Of a DNA stretch of 37,232 nucleotides, positions 9,839 through 17,694 are shown piece by piece. The stretch covers positions 1 to 37,232 of the forward strand of contig JARSSP010000001.1 of assembly GCA_029624675.1 (NCBI GenBank). The letters run 5' to 3'. The translations under genes were made by a program, and so were the position numbers. Positions within the stretch are counted from its first letter, which is position 1. Every line of letters begins with the position of its first letter. The DNA comes from Candidatus Contendibacter sp. GTDB taxonomy: Bacteria > Pseudomonadota > Gammaproteobacteria > Competibacterales > Competibacteraceae. The notes under the pieces were generated by a model. The model was given only the letters and a program-made list of their open reading frames with translations, had not been told where the DNA came from and ran no database searches.

Positions 9839-11058
9839 ACTGGCATGCCGTTCCCGCCGAGGCGTGGCGGGCGTTGGGCGCCAATCGGCTCCGCACGGCT
9901 CTGACCATGTTGGGCATGATCATCGGCGTGGGGGCGGTGGTGCTGATGCTGGCGGTGGGGGAGGGCGCGCGCGGTACGGTAACCCAGGCGATCAACGCCA
10001 TGGGCAGCGAGTTGTTGCTGGTGTCGCCCGGCGCCAGCAGTAGCGGCGGGTTCCGGTTCGGTTCCGGTACGGCGTCGACCCTGACCTTGAAGGACGCGGA
10101 GGCGGTGGCGCAACTAGCCACGGTGAGCGCGGTGGCGCCGGTATTCCACAGCGGGGCGCAATTGGTGTATGGCCCGCGCAACTGGAATACCACGGTCTAT
10201 GGGGTCACTCCGGATTACTTGTTAGTGCGTTCCTGGAATCTGGAGTCTGGCCAGCCGTTTACCTTGACCGACGTACGGCGCGGCACGCGCGTGGCGCTGC
10301 TTGGCCAGCAGGTGGCCCGTAGCCTGTTCGGTGATCAGGATCCGCTCAACCAAACAATCCGCATCAAAAGTTTGCCGTTTCGCGTCGTTGGCGTGCTGGA
10401 GCGCAAAGGTCAATCGCTCGATGGGCGCGACCAGGACGATATCGTGATGGTGCCGATCAACACCGCCCAAACCAAGTTGTTTGGCAATCCGTTTCCCGGC
10501 ACCGTGCGGTTCATTACCGTCCAGGCCCGTTCGGCCGAGTTGATGGAGGACGCCGAGGCGGATATCGAACAATTGTTGCGAGGTCGCCATCGGCTAGCCA
10601 AGGGCGTGGAAAACGATTTCACCATCCGCGACTTGACGGCGGTGGCGGAAACCGCGGCCCAGTCGGCGCGGGCAATGACAGTCATGTTGGGTGCGATTGC
10701 CTCGGTATCGCTGCTGGTGGGCGGTATCGGCATTATGAACATCATGCTGGTGTCGGTGACGGAACGCACTCGCGAAATCGGTATTCGGATGGCGATTGGC
10801 GCCCGCCACCGCGATATTCTGTTGCAATTTTTGTTGGAAGCGTTGTTGCTGTGCGTTTTGGGTGGGTTGGTTGGGATCTTGCTGGGGATGGGTGGCTCCC
10901 AGTTGGTTAGCGAACTGGCGGAGATGACAGTGATCATCACCGGCGATTCGATTGTGCTCTCTTTTCTGTTCGCGGCCAGCACGGGGGTGTTTTTCGGTTT
11001 TTATCCGGCCCGTAAGGCGGCGTTGCTCAAGCCAGTGGAGGCATTACGGCATGAGTGA
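9835..11058 (+). CDS. MacB-type ABC transporter permease
   Basis: Inner-membrane permease of 407 residues with the MacB topology. An N-terminal cytoplasmic helix and TM1 (LTMLGMIIGVGAVVLMLAVG) precede a large periplasmic domain (about 45-280), followed by three C-terminal TMs with the FtsX-like core (GAIASVSLLVGGIGIMNIML and the EIGIRMAIGAR coupling motif). It begins inside the ATPase gene's stop and ends the operon. The next gene is convergent, only 17 nt away, with no obvious terminator between them. Confidence 0.92.
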   Translation: MNWHAVPAEAWRALGANRLRTALTMLGMIIGVGAVVLMLAVGEGARGTVTQAINAMGSELLLVSPGASSSGGFRFGSGTASTLTLKDAEAVAQLATVSAVAPVFHSGAQLVYGPRNWNTTVYGVTPDYLLVRSWNLESGQPFTLTDVRRGTRVALLGQQVARSLFGDQDPLNQTIRIKSLPFRVVGVLERKGQSLDGRDQDDIVMVPINTAQTKLFGNPFPGTVRFITVQARSAELMEDAEADIEQLLRGRHRLAKGVENDFTIRDLTAVAETAAQSARAMTVMLGAIASVSLLVGGIGIMNIMLVSVTERTREIGIRMAIGARHRDILLQFLLEALLLCVLGGLVGILLGMGGSQLVSELAEMTVIITGDSIVLSFLFAASTGVFFGFYPARKAALLKPVEALRHE

Positions 11059-11075
11059 ATGGAGTATTCGAGAAT

Positions 11076-12839
11076 TTACCCCACCACCCGCCAGACCAGC
11101 CGCTCCACCCCCAGCGCCACGATGGCGAAGGCGCGCAGGTCGGTCAGGCGGTAGCGGTCCCGCAGCGCCACCCCATAGCGCCGGGCCTGTTCCTCGGCCT
11201 CGTCCAGTTTCGCCACCACCACTGGCAGGACCACCAACTCCTCGCGGGTCTTCGCGCGCGTCTGTTCCCCGGTCAGACCCAGATCCTTCAGCCCCAGGTA
11301 TTTGAACTCCAGCACCAGATCGAGTGCCTGAAATCGCCGCATATCGGGCCGCACGATCAGGCTCAGGTCGACGTAGCCGCGATCCGTCTCCAGTTCCGAG
11401 ACCATCATGTACAGGCGGTCGTTGAACAGCAGAGTCAGGAAAGCCATCTTGACCAGCAATTCGTTGGTCCAGCGGTAATCCCGATTGGAGAGCACCGGGA
11501 AATAGCGGGTTTCGATGAAATCGCATAACGGCTGGAGATCGCCGGTCTGACAGAAGCGTTTGCCGATCTGCTGGATTAGGGCCTTGTCCTCGTACTCCGG
11601 CAGCCATAATTCCTGCAATCGCTCCACATACAGCGACCGGGCCACCAGATTCGGAATTTTGAACGTCTCCTCGTTAAACCCCGTCACCCCGACCCAGGTC
11701 AATACGCCGAAGTAGTACAGCAGGGAAACCATGAAGGTCTCATCCTTGAGAGCGGCCAGCACGTCTTGCACTCCAAATCGTTGCGCCAGTTGCGGGATAG
11801 TCAGCGCGTCGTCGCCGCCCAACGCCCTGACCAGCACCGACTCGCCGTGCGGCAGTCGCGACACGTAGACCAGCTTGTTGCGCTCCATCGCCAGATTCTC
11901 GTCCAGCATCCGCCGGGGATAGTGGCCGTGGTTGGCGAGGTATTTCAGGAAATAGAGAGCGAGAGTCGGGTTATAGAGACTCTCGGCGGCCGTTTCGCTA
12001 AAGCGATAACCGTTGTAGAACGTCCGCATCGTGTCGAGCGCCTCGGCGGGGGACCAGGCCGCGCCTTTTTCGGCCAGCCGCGCCAGCACGGCGGCGATTT
12101 CCGCCTCGGTGAAGCCGCACAGATCGTTGAACGCCGGCTCCAGATAGATGTTCTCTCCAACGTTGTAGCCGCTGGTCATGTCGCTGAGCACCACCGGCGA
12201 GACACCGGTGATGAAGACGCGATCCACGCCGCGCCCACTGGCAGCCGCTTTCACCGCCTTGAATACGGTCTTGAGCAAGCCTTCGCCGTAGAGCAGGGCT
12301 TCGTAATCCTGCTGCCGCGCCATCAACACGTCGTTGGCGAAGTTGTCGTATTCGTCGATCAGCAGGTAGATTTTGTGGGGAATCGCGCTCGTGGCGGTGA
12401 GCAACGATTCCAGCGAGGAAATGGCGTTCTCCGGGCGAAGGACAATCGGCCGGGTCAGGTAGGCCGCATAATCCGCGGCGAATTGCACGATCCGGTCATT
12501 GAGATGCTGATGCAACGCCGCCTCGATCTCCTTCAACTCACCCTGCGCCTTCACCAGCGAGAAATCCCATTTCATCACGAAGTACTGGTTGCGCCGGGGC
12601 GTGGGGTTGCGACCGATGGCCAAGTTGCCGAACAGCGCCGCGAACTGCTCGGCCTGGTTCACGTCGTAATAGTGCTCCAGCATCGACAACAGCAGGCTTT
12701 TACCGAAGCGACGGGGACGGATGAAAATCAGTTGCCGCCCAGCCTTTTCCAGTTGCGGAATCCGGTCGGTGCGATCCTGGTAGAAGTAGCCTTCGCCGAT
12801 GAGGGTGCCGAAATCGCTCAAGCCATAGGGAAATTCCAT
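11076..12839 (-). CDS. AAA-ATPase-like protein with C-terminal PD-(D/E)XK nuclease domain (DUF1703 type)
   Basis: Family with an AAA-ATPase-like N-terminal domain joined to a PDDEXK_9 (formerly DUF1703) domain. Biological role unknown; such genes are often multicopy in a genome. The 587-residue protein starts MEFPYGLSDFGTLIGEGYFY, with a Walker A-like RPRRFGKS and Walker B IYLLIDEYDNF. The C-terminal domain keeps the acidic residue in DLSLIVRPDM and the ExK of LVLEFK, so it may be catalytically competent. Start: ATG 12839 has GGAG 8 nt upstream and gives the family N-terminus. It lies 38 nt after the VWA-metallopeptidase gene and could be co-transcribed with it. Fragments of related genes occur at 6500-6766 and 35074-35283, consistent with a mobile or easily duplicated family. 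Confidence 0.85.
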   Translation of the reverse strand: MEFPYGLSDFGTLIGEGYFYQDRTDRIPQLEKAGRQLIFIRPRRFGKSLLLSMLEHYYDVNQAEQFAALFGNLAIGRNPTPRRNQYFVMKWDFSLVKAQGELKEIEAALHQHLNDRIVQFAADYAAYLTRPIVLRPENAISSLESLLTATSAIPHKIYLLIDEYDNFANDVLMARQQDYEALLYGEGLLKTVFKAVKAAASGRGVDRVFITGVSPVVLSDMTSGYNVGENIYLEPAFNDLCGFTEAEIAAVLARLAEKGAAWSPAEALDTMRTFYNGYRFSETAAESLYNPTLALYFLKYLANHGHYPRRMLDENLAMERNKLVYVSRLPHGESVLVRALGGDDALTIPQLAQRFGVQDVLAALKDETFMVSLLYYFGVLTWVGVTGFNEETFKIPNLVARSLYVERLQELWLPEYEDKALIQQIGKRFCQTGDLQPLCDFIETRYFPVLSNRDYRWTNELLVKMAFLTLLFNDRLYMMVSELETDRGYVDLSLIVRPDMRRFQALDLVLEFKYLGLKDLGLTGEQTRAKTREELVVLPVVVAKLDEAEEQARRYGVALRDRYRLTDLRAFAIVALGVERLVWRVVG

Positions 12840-12877
12840 CGTGGGGACTCCAGTAATAGTTCGCCGAACGGCTGGCT

Positions 12878-14689
12878 TCACCGCAGCCAGAATACTTCCC
12901 CGCGCGGCGCGAACGGCAGGGAATGGCCTTCCGGCGTCAGAAAGGCGTGGTCGAAGGCGATGTCGAGCCGGTCTTCACAATAGCCATCGGTGATCAACAG
13001 CACCGGTCCCCGGAGGGGAAAATCGTTGCGCCGCACCGCTTCCCGCAGGCAATCGACCCCGCGTTGCAACACGGTCCCGCCCCGGCCCTTGACCGCGACC
13101 CGCTCCAGCAGCATCTCCGGTGGCAACCAGCCGGCGTCGTAGGCAGTCGCGTCGCAATAGACCAGCCGCACCGCGAATACTTCCCGCGCCTGCGCGTAGC
13201 TGGCGATGGCGCCGAGCGCCTTGCCCAGCAGCCGGGGCTCCATCGAACCGGACGTGTCCAGCACCACACCGAACACCCGCGCCCGACGCTCCTCCTCTGG
13301 CGGCGGGATGATCGAGGGTCGGGGAATGTCGGGCGTGCTCGATTGCCGGCGCGAGGGTCGGGCGTAGCTGCGTCGCCGTTCCGGTGGCGGAAACTGCTCG
13401 TCGAACCAGTAGGCCAGCCGGACATCCCAGGGAATCGGCGGCTGGGTCAGACTGCGGATTTCCTCGACCAATCCGGCCGGCAGGGTGCCCCGCCAGCCGC
13501 CCATCTGGCAGCGTTCCAGCCCTTGCCACAAGGCGCGGCGGCAGTAGGCTTCGGCGTCCACGAAACCCCGGCCCTGATCGGCCCCGAGCAGGTCGGGAGC
13601 GCCCGGCCCGCGCAAGGTGGCCAGCTTGCGGGCGCGGCGCAGATCGCGGGCCAACTGGTCGTAAATCTCCTCGGCGGAACAACCGGCCAGCTCCGGATCA
13701 TGCAACATTCCCAGGGCGGGTGGTTGCCCGATCCCCATTTCCATCAACCAGCCGTTGATGACGAAATCGCAGGCGGCGTTCCACAGAAAAGGATCGCGAC
13801 CGCGTCGGCGGGAAGCGTGGTTCAGCCCGGCGTGCAGCAACTCGTGCGTCAGAACGAACAGGCATTCGGCGTCGTTCAAGCCGGCGGTCGGGTTGATCCA
13901 GATCGTCCGGTTGCCCACGTCGATGGCGGCCACTCGAATGTCGTGCAACTGGCACAGCCGGCGGTCCTCGCTCAGGGCGAAATCCACCGCCAGCGCGCCC
14001 AGCAGGGGGTAATGGCTGGTCAGCCGGCGGCGGGCCTTTTCGGCGGCGGTGGGCAGCCGGGCGGGACCGGTGGGCGTGGTGATCAGTCCGCCGGCCCGTT
14101 CGATGGCCTGGCTCACCCCGCGACTGATGCCCTCGGCCAGCAGCGCTTTCCAGTCGGGCGGCTGGCGATAGCGCGTCATCGAAGCGTCGGCGGGGCAAAA
14201 CACCGTTTTCGTTTTGCCGCACAGCGTCTCGCGCCAGGCCAGCAGCGCGGAATCGCAACCGTCGGCGGTGAGCAGGCCAAACAGCGCCTCCTCGCCCTGG
14301 GTCGGAATCTCGACGTCGGGATGCAGCAGGCTGTCCGAGATCGCGCCGATGCCGATTTCCTGGCAGAAGCGTTCGGCCACTAGCAAGCCGGCGATTTCCC
14401 ACAGGACTTGGGGTTCACGCGACCGGACCAGACCGAATCCCAGACAGACATAGGCCAGTGCCAGCACCCGCGCCCATTCGGGCGGCGGCGCCTGGCGCTT
14501 GGGATGAACCCAGATCGTGCCATCCGCCGTCAACGCCAGCCAGCCCTGGGGACCGACCCAACGATGCTCGTCGTCGAAGGCGACGTGGACGGTCTGGGCA
14601 ATCGCGTCCAGCGGCGGTTGTCCGGCCAGGGTCCGCCCTTCCAGGAATCCGCGTCGCGCCGCCGTTTCCGCCGCCTTGCGCCGCTTCAC
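12878..14689 (-). CDS. Putative metallopeptidase with C-terminal VWA-like domain (DUF2201 type)
   Basis: A two-domain protein of 603 residues. The zinc-peptidase-like N-terminal part carries HELLHAGLNH (residues 282-291: His282, Glu283, His286, possibly His291) followed by the family WNAACDFVIN. The C-terminal von Willebrand A-like domain has the MIDAS motif VLDTSGSM. This arrangement is that of the DUF2201 family (metallopeptidase + VWA), typically encoded next to a MoxR ATPase. Start choice: GTG at 14689 overlaps the moxR stop as GTGA, the usual sign of coupling; the longer frame to 14752 adds only Pro/Gly-rich residues. It probably acts with the MoxR ATPase in remodelling or maturing a protein complex. 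The target is unknown. Confidence 0.85.
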   Translation of the reverse strand: MKRRKAAETAARRGFLEGRTLAGQPPLDAIAQTVHVAFDDEHRWVGPQGWLALTADGTIWVHPKRQAPPPEWARVLALAYVCLGFGLVRSREPQVLWEIAGLLVAERFCQEIGIGAISDSLLHPDVEIPTQGEEALFGLLTADGCDSALLAWRETLCGKTKTVFCPADASMTRYRQPPDWKALLAEGISRGVSQAIERAGGLITTPTGPARLPTAAEKARRRLTSHYPLLGALAVDFALSEDRRLCQLHDIRVAAIDVGNRTIWINPTAGLNDAECLFVLTHELLHAGLNHASRRRGRDPFLWNAACDFVINGWLMEMGIGQPPALGMLHDPELAGCSAEEIYDQLARDLRRARKLATLRGPGAPDLLGADQGRGFVDAEAYCRRALWQGLERCQMGGWRGTLPAGLVEEIRSLTQPPIPWDVRLAYWFDEQFPPPERRRSYARPSRRQSSTPDIPRPSIIPPPEEERRARVFGVVLDTSGSMEPRLLGKALGAIASYAQAREVFAVRLVYCDATAYDAGWLPPEMLLERVAVKGRGGTVLQRGVDCLREAVRRNDFPLRGPVLLITDGYCEDRLDIAFDHAFLTPEGHSLPFAPRGEVFWLR

Positions 14690-15756
14690 GGTCCACCCCG
14701 GCGGCGTTCGGCCAGGCGCGGCAGATCCCGCGCGACCTCGACCAGGAACCACGCCGGCAGGGTCTGGCCGTTCTCGTCCTCGCCGACCACGGTTTGCGCC
14801 ATTTCGACGCTGATGCGCGCCAAATCGCGCAACAAATTCTTGGCCCGCAGCGCGAGTTGCTGGTGTTCCGCGCGCAGGGAGGACTCGTCCGCCGGCAACT
14901 CCTTGCGCAGATGCGCCCGGAACGACTGGGTCAGGAAATACAGCACGTCACGGTCGGCGGGTTCGGCGGGCCAGCGGGCGTCGCCCTTGAGAATCGCCGC
15001 CAGGGTATGTCGTTGCCGCAACTGCTTGATGAAGCCCTTGAACTGGCCGGCATGGGCCGGGGTCAGCAGGCCGAAGGCCAGCGCCTCCAGCATCTCGTCG
15101 CCGACCGACTCGCCGAAGGAATGCAGGGCATCGGACAGCATGTGCCAGGAACGCGGCGTCGAAAACGGCTCCTCGTGCTTGGGCGGTTCGTTCCACAGAT
15201 GATCCGGGCGCAGTTGCAGATACTCCACCACCCAGGGATGGATGCCGCCTTCGTTGATCGCCCAGGCCAGCCACTCGCGGGCGTGGGCGCGCAGGTGAAC
15301 GTGCGCCAGGCGATTGATCAGGGCCGAGGGCATCGGCTTGACCAGAGCGGCGTCCTTGGCGCGGTTGCCGGCGCCGACGACGATGGCGCCGGCGGGCAGC
15401 CGGTATTCGCCGACCCGCTGTTCCAGGATCAGCGAATAGAACGCCTTCTGGATGTCGTGGCTGGCGGCGTTGAGTTCGTCGAGAAACAGCACGAACGGCT
15501 GGCGGCGGACGATGTTGGCGGGGGGAAAGAAACGCGAGCAGTCGCCATCGATCTTCGGCACCCCCAGCAGATCCTCCGGGGCCAACTGACTGCCCAGCAG
15601 CGCCACGCATTCCAACCCCACCGCCGCCGCGAACCGGTTGACCAACGCGGTCTTGCCGATGCCCGGCGCGCCCCAGAGAAACACCGGCCGCACCACCGCG
15701 ACGTGCAGCAGGAAATCGAAAGCCTGGTTCAGCGTCAGTTCGATGGCGGGGTTCAT
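14686..15756 (-). CDS. MoxR-family AAA+ ATPase
   Basis: AAA+ chaperone-like ATPase of 356 residues. Walker A is GAPGIGKT (29-36) and Walker B VLFLDELNAA, followed by sensor-1 VGAGNRAKD and an arginine-bearing stretch ALINRLAHVHL. MoxR proteins work with VWA-domain partners to activate or insert cofactors into target complexes, and the next gene supplies exactly such a partner, overlapping by GTGA. Start choice: ATG 15756 yields the compact family N-terminus (MNPAIELTLNQ), but its ribosome site is weak; a frame to 15816 is possible. It is divergent from the ribonuclease gene, with a 112-bp shared upstream region. Confidence 0.86.
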   Translation of the reverse strand: MNPAIELTLNQAFDFLLHVAVVRPVFLWGAPGIGKTALVNRFAAAVGLECVALLGSQLAPEDLLGVPKIDGDCSRFFPPANIVRRQPFVLFLDELNAASHDIQKAFYSLILEQRVGEYRLPAGAIVVGAGNRAKDAALVKPMPSALINRLAHVHLRAHAREWLAWAINEGGIHPWVVEYLQLRPDHLWNEPPKHEEPFSTPRSWHMLSDALHSFGESVGDEMLEALAFGLLTPAHAGQFKGFIKQLRQRHTLAAILKGDARWPAEPADRDVLYFLTQSFRAHLRKELPADESSLRAEHQQLALRAKNLLRDLARISVEMAQTVVGEDENGQTLPAWFLVEVARDLPRLAERRRGGP

Positions 15757-15868
15757 GACGAAAGCGAGGGAGCTTGAAGATCGGTCGGCGAAGGGCGGCG
15801 GCGGGGTTGCCGGCAACCTTTGCTATCATACCCGTTTATCGCTCGCGCCATGCCCTCCCCAAAACCCA

Positions 15869-17683
15869 ATGAATATCCCGCAAAACAGTCTGGTGCTGTA
15901 CAAGAACGGTCCGGCCCGGGTCGCTGCCCTGGGCGACAAGCTGGACATCGAACTGGAAGACGGCCGGTCGTTGCGGGTTCGCCCCAAGGACGTGCTGTTG
16001 CTGCATCCCGGTCCGCTGCGCTCTCCGCGCGAACTGGGGGACGTACCGGCGGGCGAGGTGGAGGCGGCCTGCGAGTTGCTGGAGGGGGGACAAACCACCT
16101 TGCCAGAACTGGCCGATCTGGTCTACGGCGCCTATACCCCCGCCACCGCCTGGGCCACTTGGCGGCTGGTGAGCGAGGGTCTGTATTTCCAGGGCACGCC
16201 GGAGGCGGTCAGCGCCCGGCCGTTGGCCGAGGTGGAACGGGAGCGGGTGGTCCGCGAGGCGAAGGCGGCCGAACGGGAGGCGTGGAACGGTTTTCTCCAA
16301 CGGGCGCGGGCGGGGCGGTGCGCGCCGGAGGATGCGCCCTATCTCCAGGAAATCGAGGAAGTAGCCCTGGGCCAGCGCGAGCAGAGCCGGGTGTTGCAGG
16401 CGCTCGACTGCGACCAGAACCCGCCAAGCGCCCATGCCCTGCTGCTGCGGTTGCGGCACTGGGACGGGATGGTGAATCCCTGGCCGCGCCGGGTCGGAGC
16501 GCTGTTGACGCCGCCGGAGATGGATTTGCCCGCCTTGCCGGATGAATCGCGACTGGATTTGACCGGCCTGCCGGCCTACGCCATCGACGACGAAGGCAAT
16601 CTCGATCCCGACGACGCCATCAGCCTGGACGGCAACCGCCTGTGGGTCCACGTCGCCGACGCCGCCGCCTTGGTGGGGTCTGACAGTCCCGCCGATATGG
16701 AGGCGCGGGCGCGGGGGGCGACGCTGTACCTGCCGGAAATCACCATCCCGATGCTGCCGGAGGCAGCGGTCCCAAGGTTGGGCCTGGGCCTAGCGGGAAT
16801 CTCGCCGGCATTATCGTTTGGGTTGACGCTGGATGCGGACGGCATCGTGACCGATGTGGAAATCGCGCCGAGCCGGGTGCGGGTGCGACGGCTGAGCTAT
16901 GACGAGGCCGAAGCACGGCTGGATGAGGAGCCATTTCGCGGCCTGTACGAACTCGCGCAACGCCATCAAGCCCGCCGCCGCGTCAACGGCGCGATCTTCA
17001 TCGACCTGCCCGAAGTCAAGATGCGGGTCGGTGACGGCCGGGTGGAGATCAAGCCGCTGCCCCGCTTGCGCAGCCGGATGCTGGTGACCGAGGCGATGGT
17101 GATGGCCGGCGAGGCGGCGGCCCGGTTCGCGCTGGAGCGCGGGCTGCCGTTTCCGTTCACCACCCAGGACCCGGTGGACGCCGCCGACCGGCAACCGGCC
17201 GGGCTGGCGGCGATGTATGCCCTGCGGCGCGGATTGCGACCCCGCCAGTACAGCAGCCAACCCGGCCCGCACGGCGGCTTGGGACTGAACGTCTATGCCC
17301 AGGTGACCAGTCCGTTGCGGCGCTATCTGGACTTGGTGGCGCACCAGCAGTTGCGAGCTTGTCTGCGGGGGGGCGATCCGCTGGAGGCCCAGGCGATCAT
17401 TGAGCGGGTCGGCGCGGCGGAAGCAGCGGCGCAGGGAATCCGGCGGGCCGAGCGGCTGTCACGCGAACACTGGACCCTGGTTTACCTCCAGCAGCATCCC
17501 GGTTGGCGGGGCGAGGGTGTGCTGGTCGAAAAGCGGTTGCCACGCGGCGCCGTGCTGATTCCCGAACTGGCCCTGGAGACGCGGGTGAAGGCGGGCGAGG
17601 ACGTGGCGCTGGACAGCGTGGTGCCGCTGCGGTTGACCGGCGTCGAACTGCCAACGCGCGAGGCGTATTTCAAGGTCGGTTAG
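15869..17683 (+). CDS. RNase II/RNB-domain exoribonuclease
   Basis: 3'-5' exoribonuclease of the RNase II/RNR superfamily, 604 residues from ATG 15869. The catalytic RNB domain opens with YAIDDEGNLDPDDAIS; the four metal-binding acids correspond to Asp240, Asp246, Asp248 and Asp249. It continues through MLPEAAVPRLGLGLAGISPALSFG and ends with SPLRRYLDLVAHQQL. The N-terminal ~200 residues are divergent, and the C-terminal ~60 residues are short for an S1 domain. This matches the shorter RNB proteins of many proteobacteria rather than full RNase R. The reading frame is open far upstream (to 15638), but that part overlaps moxR and looks non-coding; ATG 15869 begins a sensible hydrophobic/charged N-terminus. 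The ribosome site is weak. Confidence 0.88.
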   Translation: MNIPQNSLVLYKNGPARVAALGDKLDIELEDGRSLRVRPKDVLLLHPGPLRSPRELGDVPAGEVEAACELLEGGQTTLPELADLVYGAYTPATAWATWRLVSEGLYFQGTPEAVSARPLAEVERERVVREAKAAEREAWNGFLQRARAGRCAPEDAPYLQEIEEVALGQREQSRVLQALDCDQNPPSAHALLLRLRHWDGMVNPWPRRVGALLTPPEMDLPALPDESRLDLTGLPAYAIDDEGNLDPDDAISLDGNRLWVHVADAAALVGSDSPADMEARARGATLYLPEITIPMLPEAAVPRLGLGLAGISPALSFGLTLDADGIVTDVEIAPSRVRVRRLSYDEAEARLDEEPFRGLYELAQRHQARRRVNGAIFIDLPEVKMRVGDGRVEIKPLPRLRSRMLVTEAMVMAGEAAARFALERGLPFPFTTQDPVDAADRQPAGLAAMYALRRGLRPRQYSSQPGPHGGLGLNVYAQVTSPLRRYLDLVAHQQLRACLRGGDPLEAQAIIERVGAAEAAAQGIRRAERLSREHWTLVYLQQHPGWRGEGVLVEKRLPRGAVLIPELALETRVKAGEDVALDSVVPLRLTGVELPTREAYFKVG

Positions 17684-17694
17684 GCGCTCGCCGG

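Noticed and set aside
11059..11075. Shared terminator between the converging MacB-type permease and the AAA/nuclease gene
   Set aside because: Only 17 nt separate the stops and no stem with a T run fits there.
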